DNA of 64,000 bases, from the NCBI GenBank assembly GCA_025642075.2, contig JAODUO010000580.1, positions 1 through 64,000 of the forward strand. Reading direction: 5' to 3'. This document shows positions 14,401-26,500 of this stretch, piece by piece. Both the position numbers and the translations under genes were made by a program. Source of the DNA: Ridgeia piscesae (lineage: Eukaryota; Annelida; Polychaeta; Sabellida; Siboglinidae). The first letter of the stretch is position 1, and every line of letters begins with the position of its first letter. The notes under the pieces are model-generated. The model was given only the letters and a program-made list of their open reading frames with translations, ran no database searches and had not been told where the DNA came from.

Positions 14401-17400
14401 AAAGCTTTGTTGAAGTTTTTGCAGCGTGGCTGAATGCTTCCTTCCTGCTTAGTCCTTGGTGTTAGAATGAACTGGTCTAATGTGAGATGAACTGTGGCGC
14501 TCTGTGAACAGTCCTGCTGGTGGATGTAGTTTTAACTATGTTTATTCTGTTATTCTAGACGGGCTGAACGTCAGAATAAATATGACGAGATTCGCCAGAA
14601 ATATGGTAAGTCCAGTAATGATTCCCGCAGCAGTGTAAGGTGTGTCAATATGACTGGTGGTACTTATGATACCTCCTGTCAACACTAGTTGTAAGGACTG
14701 CCTGAGCAGCACGGCTAGGTTGACACTAGTTGTCAGGATTGTGTGTACAGCAATGCTAGATTGATGACAGTGTCAAGGGCAATTGACAATGGTTGTCCCT
14801 ATATAGTGCAACAAGTTTGTACTTGTGGTGAGTTATAATATTCTTTAAAATCACAAAGATCTCTGAATATGTTAGAAAATACAAGATTTGGTGATTAATT
14901 AAAATCCACGTTATATTAAAACAACAATGCAATATCATCTTTACATGTCAAAGGAACATATACGATTTTTTAAATGGTTGTTTATTGGTATTTCACATCC
15001 CTCTTTGTTATCTCTTGTTTCAGATAAAACATTCAGTGGATTTTTTATTTTAATGATAGTGTTTACGACCTGTAAAAACTGGGTACACGTGAATCAACCA
15101 ATGAAAAACATTCATTCTCTGTAGGAGTAGGTTAGATTCACTCTTTTTTCTCCTTTATTTATAAACTGTTGCCTATGTTTTATTATTATCTTACTTATTA
15201 ATATACATAAGCAAAACCATTCATTGATGATGTATTCATTGCATTTGTCAACTGCTCAGAGTCAAATTTCTATTATCAATGTATCATGTTTCTAGTTAAC
15301 TGTTTGCCTACGGATAGTTTTTAGTGGGAGAGTACAGACCCACTGTCAAAACGTTTCCTGTTCATTCAAGGTTTTACAAATTTCCATTTAAAAACTAGTC
15401 TGCAAGGTGATAGGTTGTGTTTTTGTGAAGTTAGCAGCTGTTAGTGTGAGTGATTCTCCTCCATCTTGTCACTTCTGAAAGTTTTGTTCACCAAAAGTAT
15501 TGGATAGTACGAAATACACGAATATTTGAATTAATATCTCATCCAACTGGTGCCAGTCTTGGTTGATGTAGCCATATTCAAGACTTACCATAAGCTGTAA
15601 GGTTACTTAAGAAGCTTCCTGTGTTGTCTTTAGGTGTGACAATGTTTCATCAGACACTTCCAAGTTGTTTTTGCCCATGGCATGTTTTGTAGCATTTTTT
15701 CACCGTGGCAACCACACTAGAGGTTGTGTGAAGGCCTCTGGGTTTATTTGAGGTCAAGATGTCTCGCGAATTCACTCAGAATTTTTATCTGCAAGCAAAC
15801 CATTGGATGCAAGCCACACTTGAAAGAAACACAAAGGAAAGGTTGGTTGATGATGTTATTTAAAAGTGTTAATCTTGCTTTCTTTCTTTGTCCTAGTAAT
15901 GCCTAATTTATGATCAAGTAATTGTTACCTAATTAAGGTGGTCATTGTGTTAAGTGTACCTACATACTTTAATTAATTTATTAAAATGTCATACTATACT
16001 TTAGGCACTATACTTGACATATATTTAATGTTACGCTTCATTAACTGAATTACAAAAGTGTGACTCAATACACCAGTTTAAAAGACTCCTTAAAAGTCAC
16101 TTACCTGGTATTCAAAAGAGCTTTTAGTCATGAACTTTGACGGATGTTTAATATTGCCGCTCAGTTGGACTTTTTACTTATTTATTATTCTATGCTGTTT
16201 TTAATACTCTTACATTCATAATACTTTTCTTTTTACCAGTATATTTATTTCTTAATGATAATTTAATTGGATGTTTGATGCCATGTTTTTATGATCTTTA
16301 GCTTTTAATTTCTTTTTATGTTTCTTTGTAACAGTGCCTTCAAATAGGGTAACTTGGAATTACAGCGCTATAGAAATGCTTTTATTATTATTTATTATTA
16401 TATAATTGCATCTACCTGGTACCTGGTATTCTATCTTAAGTAGATTTAAATCATGTTATGAAACTGTTCATTGTAAAATGGTATACAGACCATTGATTAT
16501 CTATTTAATTTGCGGTAGACATGAGACATGTTTGTGTGACCTTATATAAAGCTCTTACCGATATGTTACTAAACAAATGGATGCCAGATGTAACTGGTAG
16601 TTTACAAACATCTCGCACAATAATGTAAACACTGTTGATACCACTGCGGAAGTAAACAACATTCCTTACTAGGGACATATGTAGGAAAACTATTTGAAAA
16701 AATACTAATACTGTGAAAAATGTACATGTTTGTTGAACAAGAAAGTGGTAATTAACGAAGTACAATCTTTTCGTAGCCTCAATCTGTTGTGTTCTTTCAG
16801 AGCTGCTGAGTGAAGTGAAATGTCTGACGGAGAACATGAAGAAGGACCTGGAGGGGGAGCGAGGGCTGCCCAGTGTGCCTAAGGCCCAGGGAGACGGAGA
16901 GAACGGCTCCTTCTCTTTCAGTAGGTCTTTCTTCCGTCACTCCTGTCTGCTCACGGTTCACACCGGCAGCTGCTCTAGTGCATATTCGAAATATTTGAAA
17001 AGGAAGTTTGCCAACTTAAATTCTTCAGTTAATTTACTTAAATGTCTTTAATAATCATTTGTTTATGATTTGTCAGGATATTGTGCCAAGTTAAATATGT
17101 TTTAAGCTGTAAACTGTCGGTGAATATTTTGTATACTATGAAATGTATGTTTATTAATTATCATCATCATTTCATTTTGCAAGCAAATAGTCATACCAAT
17201 CTACAACAACCTTGTAAACACACCTGTGTCATATAGTTCATGACACCTGGTCACCATGACACCTCTACACTGTGACATCTGTACACTGTGTGTCATATAG
17301 TTCATGACACCTGTACACCATGACACCTACACTGTGACACCTGTACACTGTGTGTCATATAGTTCATGACACCTGGTCACCATGACACCTCTACACTGTG

Positions 17401-20400
17401 ACATCTGTACACTGTGTGTCATATAGTTCATGACACCTGTACACCATGACACCTACACTGTGACACCTGTACACTTTGTGTCATATAGTTCATGACACCT
17501 GTACACCGTGACACTTCTACACTGTGATACCTGTACACTTTGTGTCATATAGTTCATGACACCTGTACACCGTGACACTTCTACACTGTGATACCTGTAC
17601 ACTGTGTCATTAGTTCATGACACCTCTACACTGTGACACCTGTACACTGTGTGTCATAGTTCATGACACCTGTACACTGTGACACCTGTACACGGTGTGT
17701 CATTTAGTTCATGACACCTGTACACCTCTACACCATGACACCTCTACATTGTGTGTCATTTAGTTCATGACATATGTACACCATGACACCTCTACACTGT
17801 GACACCTGTACACTGTGTGTCATTTAGTTCATGACACGTGTACACCATGAGACCTCTACACTGTGACACATGTACACTTTGTCATTTAGTTCATGACACG
17901 TGTACACCATGACACCTCTACACTGTGACACATGTACACTGTGTGTCATTTAGTTCATGACATGTGTACACCATGACACCTCTACACTGTGACACATGTA
18001 CACTGTGTGTCATTTAGTTCATGACATGTGTACACCATGACACCTCTACACTGTGACACATGTACACTGTGTGTCATTTAGTTCATGATGTGTACACCAT
18101 GATACCTCTACACTGTGACACCTGTACACTGTGTGTCATTTAGTTCATGACACATCTACACCATGACACCAGTACACTGTGTGTCATTTAGTTCATGACA
18201 TGTACACCATGACACCTCTACACCGTTACACATGTACACTGTTACACCTTTACACTATGACACCTGTTCATTGTGTGTCATTTAGTTCATGTGATGGCTT
18301 ATGCATTTGTAGAACTAATCTTAAATCAATTATTGAAATATATAAGTATGTTTCTTGTATAATAATAATTGATTTGTATTTTATGGAATGCCTGTTAATT
18401 GCTCATCTTGTGAGACGCTGGCGTAGCGCCTGAAGAGTCGTACTGTCTCTGGGTGGCTGTTAATTGCAATAGGTGTTATTACAGTCATTATCAGATGACA
18501 GGGACCTTTAGACACAATGCCAAGTTTTTACAAGAAACTATATTTGTGCGAAAAGAATTGTTTGTGTCTATTGATCCAGGATTGATGTGAACAAAAGATA
18601 TTTGGTTCGTAACATTCCTGGTGGTGACAACTTTTCTCTTGTCTTCTCTGTGTCATCTGGCTTTGTGTACCTGTTATTGGTCTCGGTAATGCCCAGATAC
18701 AGTCACTGTGTAACCCTTGACCCTTTGCAGCCCCAGCAGCTATTGACCCAATTGACCACCGAGGGGTGATGGCTGGAGAGACAGCGTCAGCGGACGGTAG
18801 GTCAGCCTGATGGTCAGTCAATAACAGCTATAAATTTGAACCAACTTGTTATGTATTTGTATTAATTAATCGGTAGAAGACATTGCAGTATAACCTGTTG
18901 TGACTTATTTGTAACCTGGCCCACAAATATCCAATGTGGTCTTTTATTTTACTGCATTGGATCTTGCCAGTGTCAGAAATATGGTAATACTTTTCAATGA
19001 TTCTGCTTTTATGATTTCATCTGACCAGTTCACTACATTAGTTCTGTCAGTGTCTGGCTATCTATATTGTGGGACCATGACATTATGTTCAGAACCAATA
19101 GTTTCTTCTATTCTTCTCAAACTAACAATGTTAATACCACATAAAATATAGAAAATATCTGTCATATTTACAGCAGTTCAAAATCGCTGAACAGCGACAA
19201 TGTTGTTTTGTAGTGCCTAGTGCTGCCATCTTGCCGCCACCGCCGCCACCACCCGTGGTGCGGAGACGGTCGAAGCGATCCCTGACCCGAACGCCGAGAC
19301 AGTTCCTGTCAAAGACCCACTCTCTGGTTGTATGTCCGTACCACCACGGCTCGCTGGTAGGTGGCGCTGGTCACCTGTCTCCATTTGAAGCGCGGCTGCG
19401 TCGACGAGCTCGCGAGGAGCGGAGGAGGAGGGAAGAGCGAGAGCACCAACTGGAGCTGCTCGCTGACATGGCTCGCATGATCGCCGGCACTGATGACCTT
19501 CACCGACACTGTGTCGAGTGCCGACGACTGCCCTCCACTGTGAGCATGCCAGCGGCACAGGGCAGACTGTACCGCGGCGGCAGCTCAAGCTTGTATTACA
19601 ACTGCAAGGAGTGCAGGTGCAAGAAGTACTGAGTGCAGGTGCAAGAAGTACTGAGTGCAGGTGCAAGAAGTACTGAGTGGAAGTGCAAGAAGTACTGAGT
19701 GTAGGTGCAAGAAGTACTGAGTGGAAATGGCATCGGGCAACACTCTCGAAAGCGTCTCTTGTAGATGATGAATGCATTTATAAGTCTCCTTTTGGAGAGT
19801 TGCACTACTCTGTGCAAAGTAAATCTCGTGGAGAGTTGCATCACTGTTTACCTTCTAAGTCTCCTTTTGGAGAGTTGCATCACTGTTTACCTTCTAAGTC
19901 TCCTTTTGGAGAGTTGCACAACTGTGTGTCTCTAAATACCTGTCTGGAGAGCTGAAGAGTAGCATCACAGACAGTAGCATTATTGTTGTGCCTTAAATTA
20001 CCTGAAGAGTTGCATAATTTTGTAGAGAGGAGAAAAGTTGGACTATGTTGTGCACTTGGAAAGTTCTATTTTGTGAACCTTGTACTTCACCATTAGAAAT
20101 AGTTGCATCATTACTGATATAAGTTTCTGGAGCATTGTATCATTGTCAACTTTACCCATTTAAAGATTGCATAATTGAAATCCTAAAGCACTTCTGTAAC
20201 ACTGTCCAGACTCTGTTAGCAATATGACTTTGGAGAGCAGAATATTGAGCAACTTTGCCTTGTCCTTATTGTAACGTGTAGATTTACTTTAATTTCTGTT
20301 TAATGTTTTCTTGCCTAGGTCGGCCATTGTTGAGATGTTGTTAAACGATGTCATTCAACAGTACAAAGAGCAAAGTGTGGTATATGTGTGGACAGAGATT

Positions 20401-23206
20401 GTCTTGGGACAGAAGTTAGCAGACCAAACAGAAAGATCTTGAGCTCACAATGTGGTTTGGTATAGAATGCTTGTCAGCAGCGAATTTGGTATAGAATGCT
20501 TGTCAGCAAGGAATAAAATACTGATACACGAGACTGCGTCAGTGTTGTTCATACCAGTAGTAAGTTACTCTTCATTGTTGTTTTAAATACCTACATACTA
20601 ACAGCAACTAGTTTCAGTCATAAACCCTTAGCATAATTGGAAATATATATATATAATTGTTATACTGCCAATTTGACTTGTGTTTCTATAAAATAGTCAC
20701 AGTGATAAATCACTATTATATTGTCACTGCTAAAAGGATTATTAATTATGCCCCGGTAGTTTTCTGTAGTTTCAATTATGGCTATTAAAGCGATTCTTTG
20801 GGACATGAATTGGATTTTTTTTGTCTCAAATTATAATGAAAAGGAATTCTTTGAGAAAATTAATTTTTTTATTACTATAACTATTTCATGTAAACCTATG
20901 CCTTCATTTCAGTAGAATTATATTTTATTAATAACTAATGATCTTGATAATATATTGATAAAGAATCCCTTTTGTCTCCCAAATGATTCCATGTACGCTG
21001 AGATTCTAGTTTGGGCCTGATATGCCTATGTTATCCATATAGCATGGCTGTTAGTAATTAAATAAAACAAGAGTAATGACATAAAAAGGCATAGAATTAC
21101 ATGAAATAATTATATCAATAGGATTGTGTACGTTATGAAGAGTTGAACGTTCTCGAAGAATCCCTTTTCATTATAATTTAGGACATGAAAGAATCCCTTT
21201 CAGGGCCCACAGAATCCCTTTGATAAGCTACAGTTTCAGTAAACAAACTTGATTCATGTACGGTTGTTATGTCACGGTGACATTCAGTTCTGAATGACTA
21301 ATGCCAGAGTAAGAGTATCTGGCAGGATGTTGATTACGTAAGTACTGATATTGTGTGTTTCTCTGCCTTCGAAGGAATAAACAGAGAACTTGGTAAGTTG
21401 TTAGCTACAGATGGTGCAAGGGCATGTGTGTATCTATGTTTGTCCTCTGTGTCTCGTATCCGAGGCAGTGGCTTCATTCACCATTCAGACGTATTCCTGT
21501 TGTATATCCGAGCATGAAACACCTGTAAAGTTAACATTTTTGTTGCCACCCAATTTTGCTAAGCTGATGGTGTCCGTGGATCGTTGTAACATTAACTTAC
21601 AAAGTGAAGATATGTTTCACTAATGAGTTCCATTTTGTTGTCACTACTGGCAATAGTGGGACACTTTAAGGAAGTGACAACAGCTGCTGTGCTCACTCGG
21701 TGTGTCAGTTGACAAGGTGTTTCAATGTGTTGTACTTGAGCCATGGATGTTCGTGACAGCAGAAAATTGTTTACACGACACAGTTGCATCTTGGTTCGCT
21801 GTAATATTTCTTAATTGAAAGTTGTCCACATGAATTTCTTTATTTTATTATGTTTTGCTAACATGCAGGCGTTTCATGTGTTGGACTGTCAGAAAGTCTA
21901 ATTCTATGTTGTCTTTCACTTTTGTTTTCCATTGTGGCTTTCGCTTTCTTGTGGTATAATTTTCACATTATCGGTGTCATTATCAGTATGCTATCTTTTT
22001 CTTTTGTTGAGAGGCGGTGTTGCTTAAATCACATATTTATGTAGGTTACAGTATGTGGAACTTTAGTGATGTGTTTATGGTGGTTTTTTTATAGAAAATG
22101 CTGAAAATGTTTTAGTTTCTGAATATTTTGCCTAAGATCTGACAAAATGGTTTCTTTCGTAAAACTAACCAGAAGTAGTAACCAAATGTCTTACATATTA
22201 CCAGGAATGTGTATCGTACTGCATTTGGTTTAATCCTTTTTATTGTTTCGGAATGGTTTCCGTGCTTGTTCTTGTGCTGTCAAACTACCCCTTCCCCCAA
22301 AAAAGTAACTTAAGCTGACGCTTACCCAGTCTTGGTACTTGGGGTTCTTCAGTTTCCCTGCTGATGTGATGTGTTGTCTTTTCGTTTTGTCTGGCATCAG
22401 CTGAGCTATTGTGGTATTTCTAATAGATCATTGTGGTTCTACTTCATGTTCTGGTACCTAATTGACAGGAATAGTAGACCATTCAAACTTGTAGTGGGAG
22501 GTGAGATGAAGTGATATTGTCTGATAGTGTCATGTCACATCTCTCAGATTCTATCAACATTGATCTTTTAATTTGATTTCAGCTGTTGTTCCGCTTGATG
22601 ACACTGACAAATAAAACATATGTCTAAATATAGCGGCAGTATTATTAATGATCAGAATGAACATATCTTTTTACTAGTGAAGTTAGGAAGAAATTGTGAT
22701 TGTTGACAGAGTTTGTGTAGTTTCTGGCATGTCATCTCAGTAATGACAAACACTGCAGTACATGTGTGTCTAATATATGCAAACACATAACTTGTCTCGT
22801 ATTAAACATATATTTTGCATCTGATGTTGTAAACTGTGTGTGTGTGTGCAACTATGCGTGCATGCATGTATGATCAGAACAGCTATACAAAAGTGATTTG
22901 ACAGGTCCATTTTGTAGTCTGACACTAGTGATCCATCTTGACTATATTGTATATTTAATTTAGAACAAAAAAATGTAATAGAGTGAAATGTGCAACGTGG
23001 TGTTTAAGCACAGACAGATTATGTCATGTAGCTTACCAGATTAATTAGGGGATGAAACTGTGAGAAAGTTCATCATGTTTGACGCTTCATTGTGAAAGGG
23101 TGTCATGTGGTAATGTTTTGTCTGAGTGACCTTCACCTTTGCTCTCTTCCTTTGTCCAGGTCTCACCAGGGAGGAGACTCCATACCAGCGATTCGAAAAC
23201 GCATAA
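5465..23206 (+). CDS. PTTG1IP: PTTG1IP/PBF-like type I membrane protein, canonical splice form
   Basis: Seven exons: 5465-5597, 10949-10995, 11233-11326, 12007-12118, 13522-13593, 14559-14605, 23160-23206. All have GT-AG borders, and the phases (1,0,1,2,2,1) fit, giving 183 residues; human PTTG1IP has 180. Order of domains: signal peptide ([19 protein letters not shown]), Thr-rich linker, Cys-rich PSI-type ectodomain ([20 protein letters not shown]), one membrane helix ([20 protein letters not shown]) with a Cys cluster, a charged cytoplasmic coiled coil ([30 protein letters not shown]) and the tail [14 protein letters not shown]. The tail matches the family's conserved NPYARFEN end and keeps the YxxF endocytic motif. 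The family protein binds securin (PTTG1) and traffics membrane cargo. ATG 5465 is chosen because it opens the signal peptide; ATGs at 5477 and 5486 are also possible. The last intron (8.6 kb) contains the alternative exons described separately. Confidence 0.85.
6640..9690 (-). mobile_element. CR1-like LINE retrotransposon, degenerate, nearly full length
   Basis: It reads on the minus strand from about 9690 down. First comes an ORF1 fragment with an SGNH-esterase signature ([12 protein letters not shown] ... [20 protein letters not shown], the DxxH block), interrupted by a TAA. Then an apurinic endonuclease domain ([28 protein letters not shown], then [14 protein letters not shown] and [12 protein letters not shown]), the linker, the reverse transcriptase ([67 protein letters not shown]) and the CR1-type C-terminus ([18 protein letters not shown]). 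Several frameshifts separate the blocks. The RT catalytic motif reads FAGDT instead of FADDT, so the first Asp of the pair is lost and the copy is dead. It sits antisense in intron 1 of the PTTG1IP-like gene. Confidence 0.85.
9960..10640 (+). mobile_element. 3' fragment of a second LINE (Jockey/RTE-type reverse transcriptase C-terminus)
   Basis: An open stretch at 9995-10219 reads [20 protein letters not shown] followed by [19 protein letters not shown], the thumb/C-terminal pattern of non-LTR reverse transcriptases. In a shifted frame it continues as [20 protein letters not shown], then [10 protein letters not shown] and [17 protein letters not shown]. An internal stretch usual between these blocks is missing and stops are present, so this is a 5'-truncated, decayed copy. 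The AT-rich tail after 10500 with GAGGACCACATTGGAAATAA resembles a LINE 3' UTR. Confidence 0.65.
12250..12885. repeat. 21-nt minisatellite, first block, intron 4 of PTTG1IP-like gene
   Basis: About 30 imperfect copies of a 21-nt unit built on TGTGTTGTGATATGTGACAC. Since 21 is a multiple of three, long Thr/Thr/His/Cys-type frames are open on both strands; they are not genes. A hAT-type MITE interrupts the array at 12886. Confidence 0.95.
12886..13136. mobile_element. hAT-type MITE inserted in the minisatellite
   Basis: 251 bp with perfect 14-bp terminal inverted repeats, CAGGGGTAGAAATA and TATTTCTACCCCTG. Flanking 8-mers are GTTGTGAC (12878-12885) and GTTGTGAT (13137-13144), the 8-bp duplication expected of hAT elements. 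The target lies in a repeat containing GTTGTGA, so part of the match could be pre-existing. The interior is rich in subterminal TGGTAGTCC and its complement, candidate transposase binding repeats. No coding capacity. Confidence 0.8.
13137..13521. repeat. 21-nt minisatellite, second block, ends at the exon 5 acceptor
   Basis: The same unit as at 12250-12885, plus a higher-order pattern containing GTGTTGAGATGTAACACC. The array runs right up to the acceptor of the exon starting at 13522; the final GTGACAG is a variant of the unit's GTGACAC. Confidence 0.9.
14606..16800. other. Intron of the PTTG1IP-like gene, with a LINE-like tail
   Basis: No exon recognised. A stretch at 16060-16400 resembles a decayed LINE 3' end: TTTAAAAGACTCCTTAAAAG encodes a FKRLLK-type motif, and the end GCGCTATAGAAATGCTTTTA followed by ATT repeats is a common retroposon tail. 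Confidence 0.35.
16801..19632 (+). CDS. PTTG1IP: Alternative C-terminal exons of the PTTG1IP-like gene (long isoform)
   Basis: Three extra exons sit inside the last intron of the canonical form: 16801-16920 (120 nt), 18731-18796 (66 nt) and a terminal exon 19214-19632 ending in TGA. All have AG acceptors and GTAGGT donors, and all enter in phase 1, exactly the phase left by the exon ending at 14605. The joined reading frame is continuous and gives a protein of about 369 residues. The first two exons are symmetric cassettes ([20 protein letters not shown]..., then [19 protein letters not shown]). The last encodes a seven-proline run, a basic stretch ([13 protein letters not shown]), a long Arg/Glu helix ([20 protein letters not shown]) and a Cys-rich end ([10 protein letters not shown]). 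This form lacks the YQRF tail. Expression is not shown by sequence alone; phase agreement in three exons is the main support. Confidence 0.6.
17218..18290. repeat. 60-64-nt minisatellite in the PTTG1IP-like intron
   Basis: About 17 copies of a compound unit with the blocks GTGTGTCATTTAGTTCATGA, CACCATGACACCTCTACACT and GTGACACCTGTACACT. ATATAG versus ATTTAG subfamilies are ordered along the array, with older-looking variants at the 5' end. No splice junction lies inside. Confidence 0.9.
19607..19724 (+). repeat. 22-nt tandem repeat that starts inside the last codons of the alternative exon
   Basis: Five to six copies of a unit containing GTGCAGGTGCAAGAAGTACT. The first copy encodes the protein end ECRCKKY and supplies the TGA stop; later copies are 3' UTR. 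Confidence 0.85.
19785..19945. repeat. Short tandem repeat in the 3' UTR of the long isoform
   Basis: Three to four copies of a roughly 43-nt unit with TCTCCTTTTGGAGAGTTGCA; the TCTCC/GGAGA pair inside each unit can form a small hairpin. Confidence 0.75.
20512..20517 (+). terminator. Putative polyadenylation signal AATAAA for the long isoform
   Basis: AATAAA about 880 nt after the TGA at 19632, just after a short repeat of GAATTTGGTATAGAATGC. Nothing shows the cleavage site. Confidence 0.3.
20787..21221. mobile_element. Foldback element with inverted GATTCTTT.../...AAAGAATC arms
   Basis: The left arm (20787-20860) and the right arm (21148-21221) are imperfect reverse complements sharing TTATAATGAAAAGG and its complement plus AGAATCCCTTT. 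The interior is AT-rich and non-coding. A partial second copy lies at 25840-26010. Confidence 0.6.
21377..21394 (+). CDS. Possible 18-nt microexon of the PTTG1IP-like gene
   Basis: GAATAAACAGAGAACTTG lies between a pyrimidine-rich acceptor (ctctgccttcgaag) and a perfect GTAAGT donor. It is 18 nt long and in phase 1-1, so it could insert GINREL before the YQRF tail without a frameshift. It may be chance. Confidence 0.2.
21395..23159. other. Last intron of the PTTG1IP-like gene, nothing further seen
   Basis: AT-rich DNA without convincing exons other than the possible microexon upstream. Confidence 0.4.
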
Positions 23207-23334
23207 GGCCTCGCATTGACCTGGGCAGTGGCGATTACACATCAGCGATTTGAGATGATTTCTGGCACTGATGTTAACAGCTTGAGCACCTGGAAGACAT
23301 TTCTACTTACAGTCAACCAGCACTCTAACTTCAC

Positions 23335-23535
23335 CAACACCTGGCACCAGACACCTGTCACCAGACACATGTCACCAGAAAGACACCAGACACCTGTTAA
23401 CAGACACCTGTCAGCAGACACCTGTCACCAGACACTTGTCACCTGTCAGCAGACATCTGTCAGCAGACACCTGTCACCTGTCAGCAGACATCTGTCAGCA
23501 GACACCTGTCAGCAGACACCTGTCAGCAGACACTG
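23335..23535. repeat. Minisatellite in the 3' UTR of the PTTG1IP-like gene
   Basis: About a dozen copies of short units ACCTGTCAGCAGACACCTGT and ACACCTGTCACCAG, starting some 130 nt after the TAA at 23204-23206. Confidence 0.85.
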
Positions 23536-26500
23536 ACATTGACAACAACTCCACTGCTGATAGGGGAGTTGGTATATTATGTGTGCAAACATTTATTTGA
23601 AACACCCATCGCATGTACATGAAACCTAATCCACTGTGTGTTGCAAGTAAATACCGTATTATTTTGAGAAATATTGATGACAATGCCTTGGTAAATACAG
23701 ACTTATAGAATATACCCAAGAGCTGACTATGCAAATTGTATTTTTATTTCGTTACTTTGCAGGTTCTTATACATTGGTGATGGTTTCAAACTGATTGTGG
23801 ATGTATTTATGTATGTATTTATGTATGTATATTATTATTATTATGACACACACATTCAGAGAATGTGTTTGCTGTCTGTGGCACAATTTCGATGTGTGCT
23901 TGATAGTGAAAGGATCTGAAATATTATTGAAACCCCAGTCACATAACCACTGAAACTATGTAGTGAATGTTGGTATTTTACATTTGTTTTAATTCATAAT
24001 ATTATGCAAACATTTATTGGTGATATTTGTCTCAAATGATGAACACATTACACATTTAATTGGTAAACTCGCTCAGTATTCCATATAATTCTGCATTTAA
24101 ATTTTTTTAGACAGTTAAACACTCCCACAATTCAGTAACGTTTCCGAAAATGATGAATTTTGCTCGTGTTTGTAATGTGTGACCGTGTATTCATGTAAGC
24201 CACACCTACAGTCTTGGGTGTATGGTGTACCTGTGCCATGTGTGTCTAGAATCGGTAGATATAAGTGCGAGAAACAACTCGTACATGTGACATTGTTTGA
24301 ATGAACCTCTTGGCCACTGTGACACATTACAGTAATAACAGCATCGTATGTATTGGAGACATTGGTCAAGGTTTGACTGGTTTACTGGCTGTATACATCT
24401 GTGAGGGTTTTGGGACCAGACAAAAGGATCTCATTCCGCATTGATTGCGAGGTGGCTTCGACCTTACAGTAAATTGTCAGTTTGCAACTACATATTTTTA
24501 TGAAAGTATGGAAAAGGTTTTGAGGGTTAACAGTTTCCAAAAATACTTCTAAAAATGTAAGAATTATTTTTGTGAAGTATTTTCAATCAAAAAAGGCACT
24601 AATCTTGATACGGATGGTTACACTGGTTGCATTAATGAAATCTATGAATCATGTTATTCTGGAAAACCAAAGTTATCTGTCTGACATGGGCCAGATCTAC
24701 TGCGATGTGTCTCTATATTTTTTGCAGTGTTTCTCCTCTCAAGGTCTCTTGCATTCAGCACTAATATTGTACTTTATTTCTGACAACCGGTGGACATTAA
24801 ATCTTGTTCATACTTGCCTTGTTACTGTGTTTATCTTAATCTGTTCTCACTGTTGCCTGATGACTCAGATTTGCATTTTCTACACAGTTTAAAAACGCAG
24901 CTTTATACATCTGCCACTAAGATGTTTAGCTGCAGTTTTAGATGATCATAGTTACAGTATATTCATCTGAAGATATGCTTTGAAGACAATCAATAGAAGA
25001 TAAGAAATAAGAAGTGTTCTATGTAAGGGATATTTTCCCTGGTGTGGCATCCCCAGGGGTAGTCTATTCATTTCAAAGGTGTAACATTTATTTTGTTATG
25101 CTAGTTTGCTATAGTACTCTGTATAGAATGCATGTAGAACCACAGTGGTCCAGTTCATGTCAGATCTTCAACCTCCCAGCAGCTTGGCAGAAAAATACAT
25201 TGTCATTTCCAGTACATAATCCCTAAGTATTAATTAGTCCACCCGCCATGATGGTGGGTGGGTTTATCAGTGTTCATGGTGTTTTCTGTTGGTTTCCTGC
25301 TGAGAATTTAATAACAGGATCCCATAGTTGGAAGTGGAGAACAGTTGGAGAGAAGAAGACGGTCTGTGCAGCTGAAGCGGACGCCCTAGGGAGGGGAATG
25401 TGGGGTGTGGGCAGGAGGCCATAGAAACAACCCAAGTGCTAGGTTCTCCAAGTTGTACATATGGGTGGGAACACTTACATGACAGAACCTACGCATGGCA
25501 GCCAGAGGACAACTGGGTTTGGGAATTTATGGGATGAAATGAGATGGCGGGAGAATCAGGTTCTTAGAATTGCAAATTTACAAGAGATTGTAGGGAAGAA
25601 ACACCCAAACGGGACAATGGTTTGGGACTCTATAATGGACAGGAGACAGGAATGAACAAGGACAATCTTAAGAGAATGTATTCGTTGAGAATGTTCAACT
25701 TTGTAATGTACACAATCCATAAATTTTATGTCGTTAGAATTGTTTTATATCACTCGCTACTAACCATGCCATACACGGATAACATGATCAGATCGAGCTC
25801 AAACTAGAAACTCTGCATATGCCAAGTTGTTTTTGCACACAAAGTATTCTTTTTTGATATATTATCGCGGTCATTACCGATTAATAAAACACAATTCTAA
25901 TTAAACAAAAGCATATGGTTACATGAAATAGTTATTTAATAAAAAAAATTATATTCTCAAAGAATTTTAATTTTGGATTTGTCCCAAAGAATCCCTTTAC
26001 AATTGATACAGAATCTTGGCATCTATAATATATGCAGTGGGTAGACTGTTTCCACCATATTACATACCCATAAAACAAAAAATCAACAGCATTTTATTGC
26101 ACCACTATTGTTCACAACATTATAGTCATTTTTAGCAACCATGGAATGAAAAACAGATGCACCTTTTCAGTGACAGTCGATGTGTACTAGTTTGCTAAGG
26201 TACTTTCCGAGTAGTACATTGTAGTGAGTATGATACATTATAAGGTGTTAGTTTAACAGACGCTATCACAACCAGATTGCTGTACACCAAGAATAGTCTG
26301 CCTACAATGCCAGCATTGGTAACATAACTAACATGAAGACAGAAGGGATCTAGAAATTTAATGTCATACGCTTGGTACCAGAATATAATCAACATGTACC
26401 AATCTATCAACTTAGAGCAGTAACACATATACCCTCTTAATGGAGGCAGGATCTGCAGTTGTTGACTGCTCTGTGGCTGTGTGCATAATCAATACGTGCA

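Noticed and set aside
19217..19777. Minus-strand 186-codon open frame
   Set aside because: Antisense to the phase-consistent alternative PTTG1IP exon and to the 22-nt repeat; no domain.
25461..25807. Two overlapping short open frames downstream of the PTTG1IP-like gene
   Set aside because: No splice context, no recognisable motif, and decayed repeats nearby; not supportable as a gene.
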